The notes: a model not told the origin generated them from the letters alone. A stretch of 64,000 nucleotides of DNA from Arthrobacter sp. B1I2 (GCF_030816485.1 NZ_JAUSYC010000001.1:310001-374000), one strand, 5' to 3'; shown: positions 9,330 through 18,220, numbered from the stretch's first letter. Numbers and translations: made by a program.

Positions 9330-9687
9330 GGCCCAAGCCTAGCGCCAGCAAAAGCACCAGGAAGCGCCACCGGCGGCCGTCACGCCAGGCACGCTTTGCG
9401 CAACCGCGAAGAACAGAATCGGCCGAATCCAAGGCCCAGCCACAGAACAACAGCTCAAAGCGTGCCCACAGTGACGCCAAGGACTCCCCAGCCGCGGAGG
9501 CACAGTGCACGGAGAGGCCCGGATGCGCAAGGAGGCATTTCGGTCAGGAGGTCGCTGCAGCGTAGCGGCACATCCCGAAAGCGCCGTTGTTGCGTGAGGA
9601 ACGAGCGCAGGCGCAGAGGGATCGTGCCGCGAAAGCGAAAGCGACCGGCTCCCACCGGAGCAGGTCGCTTTCGGGCGGAAGTTAGAC
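9330..9687. other. 358-base stretch without a recognisable gene
   Basis: Open frames here have no family-like features. The stretch contains the likely promoter of the phosphatase gene on its left side and a hairpin at 9636-9673 that fits a terminator for the winged-helix gene on its right. Confidence 0.5.
9636..9673 (-). terminator. Hairpin downstream of the winged-helix regulator
   Basis: On the minus strand an 11-bp stem CGAAAGCGACC/GGTCGCTTTCG is extended by GCTCC/GGAGC around a GGTG loop with one mismatch. It lies 14 nt after the stop at 9688. The downstream T tract is poor (CTTTCGC), so it may act as an RNA stabiliser rather than an efficient intrinsic terminator. Confidence 0.6.
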
Positions 9688-10554
9688 CTAGATCGAGTAC
9701 TCCGGAGCGGCCCAGACAACAACCTCCGGGTGCTCGTAGAACCGGTAACCCTGGCCGCGGACGGTGCGCACGGTGTTGGCGAGGCGGCCCAGCTTGGAGC
9801 GGAGGCGGCGGATGTGGACGTCGATGGTGCGCTCGTTGGGCACTTCTTCGGCGTTGCGCCACAGGCCTTCGAGGAGCTCGTCGCGGCCCACGGTGCGGGT
9901 GCCGTTTTCGACGAGGTAGTTGAGGAGCTCGAACTCCTTGAAGGTGAGGTTCAGGGATTCGCCATCGAGGTGGACTTCGCGGCGGGCGAGGTCGATGAGC
10001 ACGCCGGAGGGTCGCGGTTCCTGTGGCTGGGCAGGGCGGGTGCCTTCGTTGCGCTGGCGGGAGTTCACGGTGGGGTCGCCGAAGGTGGAACGGACGACGT
10101 CGAGCGCGGAACCGGGGGTGCCGGCGGGGGCTACTGCCACCGCAGCGTAGCTCTCGGCACCGGAGACCAGTGACTGGGCGTACGCGCGGATTTCCTGCGC
10201 GAGTTTGGCGATGGAGGTTCCGGCCGCCGCCGCGGTCTCCTCGTCAATGCCCATGTAGAGGACGAACCCGCGGGCCACGTTCTCGTTGGCTACCGGACGG
10301 ACCTGGTTTGGCCCGGCCACAACAGGGGTAGGGGCGGTAACAGGCGCGGACTCTGCGGGGTGCACGGCGCGAAGCTGGCCGTAAGAGTTGGGGTTGTATC
10401 CCTGCGGGGCGAAACCCTGGCCGGGGAAGCTGCTTCCGGAGGTGGATGGAGCGAGCGACGGACGCGGACCGAAACCGGGCCGGAGGCCGGACGGCTGTCC
10501 TGCCTTGGCGGCGTTACGGACTGAGATGTGGACGTATCCGGATGCAACTGACAT
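9688..10554 (-). CDS. Winged-helix (OmpR/PhoB-type) regulator without receiver domain
   Basis: 288-aa protein. Residues ~1-95 are Pro/Gly/Ala-rich and low complexity; ~95-165 form a small unassigned domain (RGFVLYMGIDEETAAAAG); ~185-278 are an OmpR/PhoB-type winged helix with LTFKEFELLNYLVENG, RTIDVHIRRLRSKLG and VRTVRGQGYRF. There is no aspartate receiver, so control must come by something other than phosphotransfer. GAGGTAAG precedes the ATG. It is monocistronic and preceded by a 785-base leader containing three evenly spaced repeats (10799-10846) that are candidate autoregulatory sites. The identification as a DNA-binding protein is firm; its regulon is unknown. Confidence 0.87.
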   Translation of the reverse strand: MSVASGYVHISVRNAAKAGQPSGLRPGFGPRPSLAPSTSGSSFPGQGFAPQGYNPNSYGQLRAVHPAESAPVTAPTPVVAGPNQVRPVANENVARGFVLYMGIDEETAAAAGTSIAKLAQEIRAYAQSLVSGAESYAAVAVAPAGTPGSALDVVRSTFGDPTVNSRQRNEGTRPAQPQEPRPSGVLIDLARREVHLDGESLNLTFKEFELLNYLVENGTRTVGRDELLEGLWRNAEEVPNERTIDVHIRRLRSKLGRLANTVRTVRGQGYRFYEHPEVVVWAAPEYSI

Positions 10555-10798
10555 TTTTGCTTACCTCAATGTGAAATGGCCGTCTTGGCGGCTCGAATGC
10601 TGGCTTCCCCGTCACGCGGACCGGGGAGGGGCGCCCGACGCTGGGCTTGGGGGCGACGAATGCCTAGGAACTTCGGCGGGTGGGAAGGTCAGGCGTGCAT
10701 TCGACAACAGCGCATGTCGGCAGCAGCGGATGTGCTGGGCCAATATTCTGCGGCTGCAGGTGCTGTTGAGTTCTTGTTCACATTGGAAGTGTGCAGCG

Positions 10799-10846
10799 TA
10801 ACAATGCGAACTTGCAAGTAACAATGGACCCGGCCGTCCGCATTGT
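10799..10846. repeat. Three ACAATG/CATTGT elements at 20-bp steps
   Basis: TAACAATG occurs at 10799-10806 and again at 10819-10826, and the reverse complement core CATTGT at 10841-10846. The six-base cores start at 10801, 10821 and 10841, so all lie two helical turns apart, as expected for cooperative binding on one DNA face. They sit about 250 bp upstream of the winged-helix gene start. Confidence 0.5.
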
Positions 10847-11006
10847 GAGACGAAACGCCGAATTGTGCCGCAGATCACTATTTCGGAAGACGCAGAGAAT
10901 ATCGATGCTTATCCGGAGAGGCACCTTCTATTGGACCGTTTATAGAATATTCTTCGGTCCATCGCTTTCTGAACGAATCCCGCTGAAATTCAATCGCTTG
11001 ACATAG

Positions 11007-11053
11007 AATCGGCCGGACAATGGGGTCCACTGTCCAGCCGATTTTCTTCTTCC
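11007..11053 (+). terminator. Orphan intrinsic terminator
   Basis: 13-bp arms AATCGGCCGGACA and TGTCCAGCCGATT pair with a single mismatch around an 11-nt loop, followed by TTTCTTCTTCC. The T-rich side is on the plus strand, where no gene is annotated upstream until the divergent regulator, so it may end a small RNA or an unrecognised short transcript. Confidence 0.65.
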
Positions 11054-11339
11054 CGCTGATTTTCCGCTGACCTCTGGTCCTGACGTGCCTTAAACCAGGG
11101 GCACCATTGCTCGGCTGTGCGTCGGCTGCTGCGGCCAAGCGCTGCCGGCTGCCATTGGGTGTGCCTCACGAAGAGCCGGCCGGCCCATGTGATCCCCGCT
11201 TCCTTCGGCGGGACTGACCTGGCCGGCGGCGCATGGGCAGGCAGCACTTGGCGCAGCCCCAGGTGGCTAGGCTGGAGCTCACAGCTGGAACACAGCAAGG
11301 GCAAAGCAGCGGCAAACCGACAGATCGGAGAGTTGTCCC

Positions 11340-12080
11340 ATGGCATCCCCGCACTCCATGACCAACAACCTTCCCCAGCTCACCCACCCGGACGGTTCCC
11401 CGATCCGTGCCCTGGTGGTGGATGACGAGCCGAGTCTTTCCGAGCTGATGAGCATGGGCCTGCGGATGGCGGGGTGGTCCGTGGCTGTGGCAGCGGACGG
11501 ACCCACTGCCGTCAAGCTCGCCAAGGACTTCCATCCCGATGTCCTCGTGCTGGATGTCATGCTGCCCGGGTTCGACGGCGTGGAGCTGCTGGGCAGGATC
11601 CGCGCCTTTGCGCCGGAGGTGCCTGCGCTCTTCCTGACGGCGAAGGACGACGTCCAGGACCGGATCGTGGGACTGGCTGCCGGCGGGGACGACTACGTCA
11701 CCAAGCCCTTCAGCATGGAGGAAGTCCTGCTGCGCCTGCACCGCCTGGTGCAGCGTTCCGGGGTGGCCGCCATGGACACCGCCGAACTGGTGGTGGGCGA
11801 CCTGGTGCTCAACGTGGACACCCGCGAAGTCACCCGTGCCGGCGAAGGGATCCAGCTGACGGCAACACAGTTTGAGCTCCTCCGCTACCTGATGGAAAAC
11901 CCCAAGCGAGTTGTGAGCAAGGCCCAGATCCTGGATCACGTGTGGAACTACGACTTCGGGGGCCAGGCGAACATCGTGGAGCTCTACATTTCCTACCTGC
12001 GCAAGAAGATCGAAGCCAACCATCCGCCGATGATCCATACCGTGCGCGGAGCGGGCTACGTCATCAAGCCCGCAGACTAG
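11340..12080 (+). CDS. OmpR-family response regulator
   Basis: 246-aa two-component response regulator. The receiver domain (about residues 22-137) has the acidic pair D28/D29, phospho-acceptor D72 in LVLDVMLPG, and the conserved Lys in YVTKPF. The C-terminal winged-helix DNA-binding domain (about 148-244) has LTATQFELLRYLMEN and HTVRGAGYVIKP. It is followed 13 bp later by its histidine kinase. Sequence resembles the TrcR/TcrX-like regulators of actinobacteria. ATG 11340 has GGAGAG upstream; an internal ATG at 11358 is possible. Confidence 0.95.
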   Translation: MASPHSMTNNLPQLTHPDGSPIRALVVDDEPSLSELMSMGLRMAGWSVAVAADGPTAVKLAKDFHPDVLVLDVMLPGFDGVELLGRIRAFAPEVPALFLTAKDDVQDRIVGLAAGGDDYVTKPFSMEEVLLRLHRLVQRSGVAAMDTAELVVGDLVLNVDTREVTRAGEGIQLTATQFELLRYLMENPKRVVSKAQILDHVWNYDFGGQANIVELYISYLRKKIEANHPPMIHTVRGAGYVIKPAD

Positions 12081-12093
12081 CCAAAGGAAACGC

Positions 12094-13584
12094 GTGTCTC
12101 TTTCCGGTGTCCCCCGGCCAACAGGCCGCTCCTGGTTCAACCCCGCCACGTGGCACCTCCGTACCCGCTTAATCCTGCTGTCCATGGCGCTTTTGGTGGC
12201 AATCTCCAGTGCGATCGGCGTGGTCAGCTACGCCTCCATGGATGTGGTCCTCACCAACCAGCTGGACGCACAGCTGGCCCTGGCGTCCCGCGGCAGGCCG
12301 CCGGAAGGCAACCCCTCAGGGCGGCCCGACCCCCTCGATGCGCGTGGCCAGAGTGTGGGAACGCTCAACGCCAGGGTGGTGGGTGGCCAGGTCAGCCGGG
12401 AAGCAGGATTCCTTTCCTCTGACGCCACCCGCACGGCCCTGACTTCTTCGGATGTTGCTACTCTCCAGGCACTCCCCCGCAATGGCATACCGTTGGACCG
12501 CAAGCTGTCCAACGGCGACTACCGGGTCATGGCCACCACGACCCCCTACGGCGACGTGGTGATTACAGGCCTGCCGCTGGCAACGAAACAGAGCACAGAG
12601 GCCTCACTGGTGCTCACGATGGTGCTTGTATCGCTGGGCGGCCTGGTCCTGATCGGGCTGGCCGGCACCGCATTGATCCGCCGGACCATGCGGCCGCTGG
12701 AACAGCTGTCCGACGTCGCCACCAAGGTGTCCAAGCTGCCCCTCGACGCCGGCGAGGTGGCGCTCGCCGTGCGCGTTCCACCGTCCGCAGCGCATCCCAC
12801 TACGGAGGTGGGCAGCGTGGGCCATGCCCTGAACCTGATGCTGGACAACGTCTCCAGCGCGCTGGAGGCCCGGCAGCGCAGTGAGATGAAGGTGCGCCAG
12901 TTTGTCGCGGACGCCTCTCATGAGCTCAGGACGCCGCTGACCGCCATCCGCGGGTACACCGAGTTGATGCGCATGACCGAAACCTTCACCGAGGACGGCC
13001 GGAAGTCGCTGGGGAGGGTGCAAAGCCAGTCGGAGCGCATGACCGCGCTGGTGGAGGACCTGCTGCTGCTGGCCCGGCTGGACGAGGGCAAAGCAACCGA
13101 AACCACGGATGTGGACCTTACCCAGCTGGTGGTCGAAACCGTCAGTGACGAAAAGGTCATGGCACCGGACCACGTCTGGCAGCTGCAGTTGCCCGATGAA
13201 CCCCTCACGGTCCGGGGGGACACCGCCCAGCTCCACCAGGTGCTGGCCAACCTGCTTTCCAACGCCCGGAAGCACACACCGGCCGGCACTACGGTGACCA
13301 CCGGCGTGATGCGCTCGGCCGACGGGAGCGTGGTGGTCACGGTCACCGACGACGGGCCCGGCATCCCCGCCGAATTCCAGGGCAGCATCTTTTCGCGCTT
13401 CACCCGGGCGGACGCCGCGCGCTCCGGTTCCGCAGGCTCCGGCTCCGAAGGCTCGTCCGGCCTGGGCCTTTCCATCGTGGACTCCATCGTGGCGGCCCAT
13501 GGCGGCACCGTGGAACTGGTCTCCCGACCGGGCAGGACCGAGTTTGCCGTCCGCCTTCCAGCAGCGGGCCCCGCCACGTCCTGA
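12094..13584 (+). CDS. Membrane sensor histidine kinase
   Basis: 496-aa partner of the preceding regulator. Membrane helix 1 is at about residues 26-46, then an extracytoplasmic sensor of ~120 residues, helix 2 at ~170-193, and HAMP. The HisKA box VADASHELRTPLTAIRG has the phosphorylated H276. The HATPase_c domain has the N box NLLSNARKH, G1 DDGPGIP and G2 GLGLSIV. The GTG start is preceded by AAAGGAAA. Stimulus unknown; the two membrane glycosyltransferase genes immediately downstream suggest a link with envelope glycan synthesis, by position only. Confidence 0.95.
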   Translation: MSLSGVPRPTGRSWFNPATWHLRTRLILLSMALLVAISSAIGVVSYASMDVVLTNQLDAQLALASRGRPPEGNPSGRPDPLDARGQSVGTLNARVVGGQVSREAGFLSSDATRTALTSSDVATLQALPRNGIPLDRKLSNGDYRVMATTTPYGDVVITGLPLATKQSTEASLVLTMVLVSLGGLVLIGLAGTALIRRTMRPLEQLSDVATKVSKLPLDAGEVALAVRVPPSAAHPTTEVGSVGHALNLMLDNVSSALEARQRSEMKVRQFVADASHELRTPLTAIRGYTELMRMTETFTEDGRKSLGRVQSQSERMTALVEDLLLLARLDEGKATETTDVDLTQLVVETVSDEKVMAPDHVWQLQLPDEPLTVRGDTAQLHQVLANLLSNARKHTPAGTTVTTGVMRSADGSVVVTVTDDGPGIPAEFQGSIFSRFTRADAARSGSAGSGSEGSSGLGLSIVDSIVAAHGGTVELVSRPGRTEFAVRLPAAGPATS

Positions 13585-13672
13585 CACTTCAAAATCCGGC
13601 CAACAACATTTGCACAGGCACGTCACAGGTTGTGCCTAAAGCCCTCAAATCCGGCGGCGCCAACCTTGATTC

Positions 13673-15004
13673 ATGACGCTCACCGACTCCACTTCAGGAA
13701 CCCTGCCGGAAGTCGCGGCGCCACCGGGATCCCGGGGGCGTGCCGTACGGCGCGCGCCCGTGGACACGCGCACCACCGTCCCGGTCCTGGATGTCACCCT
13801 CCCCGTCTTCAATGAGGAACGCGACCTTGAGGAATGCCTCCGCCGACTCCACGGACACCTGCTCGATGCGTTCCCGCACAGCTTCCGGATCACCGTGGCG
13901 GACAACGCCAGCACGGACGGGACCCTGAAGATCGCCGAACGGCTGGCCCGGGAGTTCCCCGAGCTCGCGGTGGTCCACCTTGACGAGAAGGGCCGCGGCA
14001 ACGCGCTGCGCAAGGTGTGGCTGGCCTCCCCCTCGCCGGTCCTGGCCTACATGGACGTGGACCTTTCCACGGACCTCGCTGCCCTGCCCCCACTGCTGGC
14101 GCCCCTGATTTCCGGGCACTCGGACCTGGCCATCGGCACGCGGCTGACCCGTGGCTCCCGTGTCGTCCGCGGGCCAAAACGGGAGTTCATCTCACGCAGC
14201 TACAACCTGATGCTTCACTCCTTCATGGGTGCACGGTTCAGTGACGCCCAGTGCGGGTTCAAGGCCATCCGCGCCGATGTCGCCCGGCAGATCCTCCCCT
14301 ACACCGTGGACAACTCCTGGTTCTTTGACACCGAGCTCCTGGTCCTCGCCGAACGCTGCGGCCTCCGCGTCCACGAGGTCCCCGTCGACTGGATCGACGA
14401 TCCCGATTCCAGCGTGGATGTGGTGCGCACGGCACTGGCCGACGTCCGGGGAATGACCCGGCTCACCCGCGACCTGGTCTACGGCCGCATCCCGGTACCG
14501 GAGCTGCGCGCGGCACTGGCACGGGGTCCGCTTCCGGCGTCGTCGCGGGCCGGCGAACAAACGCGCGGCAGCAGCCTCTTCGGCCAGCTGGTCCGGTTCG
14601 CCGCCATCGGCGCGGCCTCAACCCTGGCCTATCTGCTGATCTTCGTGTCCTGCCGGGGTTTCATGGATCCGCAGCCAGCCAACTTCCTGGCGCTGCTGAT
14701 CACGGCAGTGGCCAACACGGGCGCCAACAGGCGCTTCACGTTCGGCATCCAGGGCGGCAACCCGGTCCGGCACCACTTCGAGGGGTTGATCGTGTTCGGC
14801 ATCGGCCTTGCACTCACCTCGGGCGCACTGGCGTTGGTGCACCGGACGACGACGCCTGACCGGTGGGTGGAAGTCCTCACCGTTGTGGCGGCGAACTTTG
14901 CGGCCACGGCGGTGCGGTTCCTGCTGTTCCGGCTGTGGGTGTTCCGGGAGCGCAGCAGCAGGACCACGAAAGACGCCACTTCGACAGAAACGGCAGCATC
15001 ATGA
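13673..15004 (+). CDS. GT2 glycosyltransferase fused to GtrA-like membrane domain
   Basis: 443-aa bidomain protein. Residues ~38-280 are a GT-A glycosyltransferase of the dolichyl-phosphate mannose synthase type (DVTLPVFNEERDLEEC, TVADNASTDGT, and a DxD-like YMDVDLSTD). Residues ~300-425 are a GtrA-like domain with four membrane helices. Such enzymes charge polyprenyl phosphate with a sugar and are linked to its translocation. The stop overlaps the next start (ATGA), pairing it with a GT-C enzyme that would use the lipid-linked sugar. It lies 88 bp after the kinase gene and is probably under the same control. Confidence 0.9.
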   Translation: MTLTDSTSGTLPEVAAPPGSRGRAVRRAPVDTRTTVPVLDVTLPVFNEERDLEECLRRLHGHLLDAFPHSFRITVADNASTDGTLKIAERLAREFPELAVVHLDEKGRGNALRKVWLASPSPVLAYMDVDLSTDLAALPPLLAPLISGHSDLAIGTRLTRGSRVVRGPKREFISRSYNLMLHSFMGARFSDAQCGFKAIRADVARQILPYTVDNSWFFDTELLVLAERCGLRVHEVPVDWIDDPDSSVDVVRTALADVRGMTRLTRDLVYGRIPVPELRAALARGPLPASSRAGEQTRGSSLFGQLVRFAAIGAASTLAYLLIFVSCRGFMDPQPANFLALLITAVANTGANRRFTFGIQGGNPVRHHFEGLIVFGIGLALTSGALALVHRTTTPDRWVEVLTVVAANFAATAVRFLLFRLWVFRERSSRTTKDATSTETAAS

Positions 15005-17103
15005 CCTCCACCGTCTCCCCGACGGGCGCCGGCTCAGGAGCCGACCAGCAGCCGTCGCCATCCGGCTACGCTGTGTCCTCCCCCAGCGCCGTTGAGCCCA
15101 CATCCCGGTGGACCCGCTACGCCTTCGGCGACCAGCCCCGCTGGGTGCGGCCTTCGGCCGCCGGGCTGCTGGTGGCCACGGCGGTCCTGTACCTGTGGAA
15201 CCTGGCAGCAACAGGCTACGGAAACTCGTTCTATGCCGCGGCCATCCAGGCCGGCACGAAGGACTGGACGGCGTTCCTCTTCGGATCGCTCGACGCCGGC
15301 AACGCCATCACCGTCGACAAGCCGCCGGCGGCACTCTGGATCCCCGCCCTCGCAGGCCGCATTTTCGGTTTCTCGCCACTGAGCATGCTGGTCCCGGAGG
15401 CACTCATGGGAGTAGCCGCCGTCGGACTCCTCTACCTAACCGTCAAACGCGTCTCCGGGCCGGCCGCGGGCCTGCTGGCCGGCGGCGCCCTGGCGCTGAC
15501 GCCGGTGGCTGCACTCATGTTCAAGTTCAACAACCCCGACGCCATGCTCACCCTGTGCCTGGTGCTCGCGGCCTACTTCACCACCCGCGCCATGGAGCAG
15601 GCGGGCTGGAAGTGGCTTGCTGCTGCCGGCGCAGTGATTGGCCTGGCGTTCCTCACCAAAATGCTGCAGGGCTTCCTGGTTGTTCCGGCGCTGGGCCTGG
15701 CCTACCTGTGGGCGGCGCCCACGTCGCTGGGGCGCAGGCTGCTGCACTTGCTGGGCGCCCTGGCCGGAATCGTCGTTGTGGCCGGCAGCTATATCGCGCT
15801 TTTCCAGCTGACGCCGGCCTCGGAACGGCCGTACATGGCCGGGTCCAGCACCAACAGTTTCCTGGAACTGACCTTCGGCTACAACGGGCTGGCCAGGATC
15901 ACTGGTTCCGGCGAGGGCATGCCCGGCGGCACCGGGGGTGCTGACGGGGGCCCCGGCGGTGCTTTCGGCGGCGGCAACACCGGATTCGGAGGTGCGGCCG
16001 GCCTGCTGCGGGTGTTCGGGACGAGTTTTGGCGGAGAGGTGTCCTGGCTCTTGCCTGCTGCCCTGTTCCTGCTGGTGGCAGGCCTGTGGTTTACCCGCCG
16101 GGAAGTCAGAACTTCCCCAAGTCGTGCTGCGCTGATCCTGTGGGGCGGCTGGCTGCTGGTCACAGCGGGCGTCTTCAGTTTCATGAGCGGCATCGTCCAC
16201 CCCTACTACTCGGTGGCCCTGGCACCGGCGATCGCAGCGTTGGTGGGTGTCGGCGCAGTGCGACTTTGGCGCGGACGGGCCTACTGGCCGGCCCGGATTG
16301 TCCTGGCCGTGGCCGTTCTGGGAACCTCCGCCTGGTCGGCGGTCCTCCTGAACCGCGACGCATCGTGGCTCCCCTGGCTGCGCGTCGCCATCGTCGTCCT
16401 TGGTGTCCTCGCGGCCGCCGCAGTCCTCCTCCGCCTGGACTCGGTGGGCGCCTCCGGACGGTTCCGGCGGGCCGGCGCGGCCGCCGTCGTCGTCGTCGTA
16501 TCCCTCCTGGCCGGAGGACTTGGGCCAGGAGCCTGGACCCTCGCCACTGCCGCCGCCGCGCACTCGGGCTCCATTCCGACGTCGGGGCCCGCGGGTTCGT
16601 CCGCGGGCGGCTTCGGCAACCGTGTCGCCGGGTTCGGCGGCAACCGGACCGATGGCAGGGATGCCGCCACCGACGCGGCTGCCGGAGCTGACGGTCTTGA
16701 TCCAGCCAACGGCCCAGGCGTCGGTCCCGGGGGTGGCGACGGGGCGGGTGGCCTTGGTGGTCCGGGCGACCCGGCCGAAGGAACCGCCGATGCCGCGGTG
16801 GCTGCACTGCTGAAGGCCACCACCACAAAGTGGTCCGCCATCGTCTCCGGCGCCAGCCAGGCAGCCAGCCTGGAACTAGCGACGAATACCAACGTCATCG
16901 CCCTCGGCGGCTGGAATGGCGGGGATCCGTACCCCACGCTCGCCGAGTTCCAGGGCATGGTGGCCAGGGGCCAGATCAGTTACTTCATTGCAGGCGGCGG
17001 CGGCATGGGCAGCCGGGGCAACTCCGCGGTGGCTGCCTGGGTGCAGGCCAACTTTCAGGCCCAGACCGTCGGCAACTCCACCGTCTACCAACTCACCAAG
17101 TAG
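15001..17103 (+). CDS. GT39-type (ArnT/YkcB-like) membrane glycosyltransferase
   Basis: 700-aa polytopic GT-C enzyme predicted to transfer a sugar from a polyprenyl-phosphate donor to an extracytoplasmic acceptor. The family region with catalytic acid is NAITVDKPPAALWIPAL; about twelve membrane helices follow. A Gly-rich insertion (around residues 305-340) and a second Gly/Asp/Ala-rich stretch (~520-600) are extracytoplasmic, and a C-terminal soluble domain (~600-700) ends the protein. ATG 15001 overlaps the previous stop and is preferred to a longer frame antisense to the upstream gene. Translationally coupled to the lipid-sugar synthase before it. Confidence 0.88.
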   Translation: MTSTVSPTGAGSGADQQPSPSGYAVSSPSAVEPTSRWTRYAFGDQPRWVRPSAAGLLVATAVLYLWNLAATGYGNSFYAAAIQAGTKDWTAFLFGSLDAGNAITVDKPPAALWIPALAGRIFGFSPLSMLVPEALMGVAAVGLLYLTVKRVSGPAAGLLAGGALALTPVAALMFKFNNPDAMLTLCLVLAAYFTTRAMEQAGWKWLAAAGAVIGLAFLTKMLQGFLVVPALGLAYLWAAPTSLGRRLLHLLGALAGIVVVAGSYIALFQLTPASERPYMAGSSTNSFLELTFGYNGLARITGSGEGMPGGTGGADGGPGGAFGGGNTGFGGAAGLLRVFGTSFGGEVSWLLPAALFLLVAGLWFTRREVRTSPSRAALILWGGWLLVTAGVFSFMSGIVHPYYSVALAPAIAALVGVGAVRLWRGRAYWPARIVLAVAVLGTSAWSAVLLNRDASWLPWLRVAIVVLGVLAAAAVLLRLDSVGASGRFRRAGAAAVVVVVSLLAGGLGPGAWTLATAAAAHSGSIPTSGPAGSSAGGFGNRVAGFGGNRTDGRDAATDAAAGADGLDPANGPGVGPGGGDGAGGLGGPGDPAEGTADAAVAALLKATTTKWSAIVSGASQAASLELATNTNVIALGGWNGGDPYPTLAEFQGMVARGQISYFIAGGGGMGSRGNSAVAAWVQANFQAQTVGNSTVYQLTK

Positions 17104-17234
17104 GACGTACCGAACCAACCGCACCCATTCCCGCAATTCGACGCGCGCACCATCGTGACTTCCGTTACCTAAATGTGACTTTGGCGCGGTCTTCCTGTAC
17201 CGTCGATTGGGTGCGGTCCCCGTTCGGGCCGCAT

Positions 17235-17409
17235 ATCCCGGGTTGACGCCAAGCTCTGCCGCTTCCCCTGGGATTCCGATTGAGCAACGGCAGAGGCGGG
17301 GGACCCACCGTCCCGGGCGACTGAACGCCCTTGGGGTTAAGCCAATACGTGATCTTTCCGTATGGCCGGATGCCCTCATCCGAACCCGACAGCTAACTCC
17401 GCAGGTGTG
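17235..17409 (+). promoter_or_regulatory. c-di-AMP riboswitch (ydaO-yuaA leader)
   Basis: The leader contains the class hallmarks in order: GACGCCAAGCTCTGCCGC, GGCAGAGGCGGGGGACCCA, CTTGGGGTTAAGCC, a GCCGGATGC hairpin and ATCCGAACCCGACAGCTAAC followed by TCCGCAGG. These match the conserved cores of the ydaO family, which in actinobacteria precedes genes for secreted wall hydrolases. It ends 15 nt before the ATG of such a gene. High c-di-AMP would lower expression (established for the class). Boundaries are approximate. Confidence 0.93.
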
Positions 17410-17423
17410 AGAGGCGATCAATC

Positions 17424-18143
17424 ATGTCCAAAAACACGGCAGAAGCACGTCTGCTGCAGGCCAAGGCTAAACACCGGGCCACGCAGCAGGCCAAGAAAAC
17501 CACCCTGGGCCGCCGCGCGGCCGTCCTTGCAGCATCCTGTGCGGTGCTGTTGGGGGTAGGCGCGGCAGGACAGGCCACCAGCAGCATGACCCCGGCGTTG
17601 TCCACCGGGTCCAACTCTTCCGCTGCAGCGTCCGACGCGCAAATGAGCATCGAGAAGAGCGAGATCCGCTCCAACCCGGCAGCGACCCCCGCACCCGCTG
17701 CCATCAGCGTGGCACCCCAGGCAGCCGAACCGGCCCCCGCAGCAGCGCCGCAGGCCCCCGCAGCCGAAGCGCCGGCGCCGGCCCCCGCGCCCGAGCCGGC
17801 CCCCGCGCCCGAGCCGGCCCCCGCCGTCGCGGTTAACGATCCGGCCGGCGCACAGGCCTACGCTGCCAGCCAACTGGCGACCTTTGGCTGGGGACCGGAG
17901 CAGATGCAGTGCCTGCAGACCCTGTGGACCAAGGAGTCCGACTGGACCACCACGGCCACCAACTCCAGCAGCGGGGCGTACGGCATCGTCCAGTCCCTGC
18001 CTGCGGAGAAGATGGCCAGCGCCGGCGCCGATTACCTGACCAACTACCGGACGCAGATCAACTGGGGCCTGGACTACATCAAGAAGAGCTACCAATCCCC
18101 GTGCGGTGCCCTGGACTTCCACCTGGCACACAACTGGTACTAA
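17424..18143 (+). CDS. Secreted transglycosylase-like/APF-type wall protein
   Basis: 239-aa exported protein. The N-terminus is basic and followed by a hydrophobic signal segment (about residues 31-52). A Pro/Ala-rich linker (~90-135, with a tandem APAPEP-type repeat) probably spans the wall. The C-terminal ~100 residues form a lysozyme-like/aggregation-promoting-factor domain with the candidate catalytic Glu in WTKESDW and SSGAYGIVQSLP; two Cys may form a disulfide. It is controlled by the riboswitch directly upstream and ended by the 18179-18218 terminator. Role in peptidoglycan remodelling inferred from the domain and riboswitch class. Confidence 0.87.
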   Translation: MSKNTAEARLLQAKAKHRATQQAKKTTLGRRAAVLAASCAVLLGVGAAGQATSSMTPALSTGSNSSAAASDAQMSIEKSEIRSNPAATPAPAAISVAPQAAEPAPAAAPQAPAAEAPAPAPAPEPAPAPEPAPAVAVNDPAGAQAYAASQLATFGWGPEQMQCLQTLWTKESDWTTTATNSSSGAYGIVQSLPAEKMASAGADYLTNYRTQINWGLDYIKKSYQSPCGALDFHLAHNWY

Positions 18144-18178
18144 GCACCACCACGGCAGCCAACCCCAGCGCCGTTACC

Positions 18179-18218
18179 AAAGCCGCGGGCCGCATCACTT
18201 GATGCGGCCCGCGGCTTT
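18179..18218. terminator. Bidirectional terminator
   Basis: Perfect 19-bp stem AAAGCCGCGGGCCGCATCA/TGATGCGGCCCGCGGCTTT with a two-base CT loop, placed between the convergent wall-protein and VOC-protein genes. The AAA/TTT ends give short T runs on both strands. Confidence 0.85.
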
Positions 18219-18220
18219 CG

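Larger units (their letters stand above)
10555..11339. other. 785-base intergenic region, AT-richer than its surroundings
   Basis: No supported coding region. It contains the upstream region of the winged-helix gene, the 20-bp-spaced ACAATG repeats, and a clear plus-strand hairpin/T-tract at 11007-11053 that has no annotated gene before it. The right part is the promoter region of the response regulator gene. Confidence 0.6.

Noticed and set aside
9339..9722. Minus-strand frames in the gap before the winged-helix gene
   Set aside because: No RBS, overlap with the terminator-like hairpin, and Ser/Arg/Pro-rich composition typical of non-coding GC-rich DNA.
10576..10821. 81-codon plus-strand frame in the 10.6 kb intergenic region
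   Set aside because: No RBS and no protein-like pattern; lies in the regulator leader region.
17700..17830. GC-rich tandem repeats in the wall-protein gene as a possible mobile or CRISPR-like repeat
   Set aside because: They encode the in-frame Pro/Ala linker (APAPEP units) and are ordinary low-complexity coding repeats.
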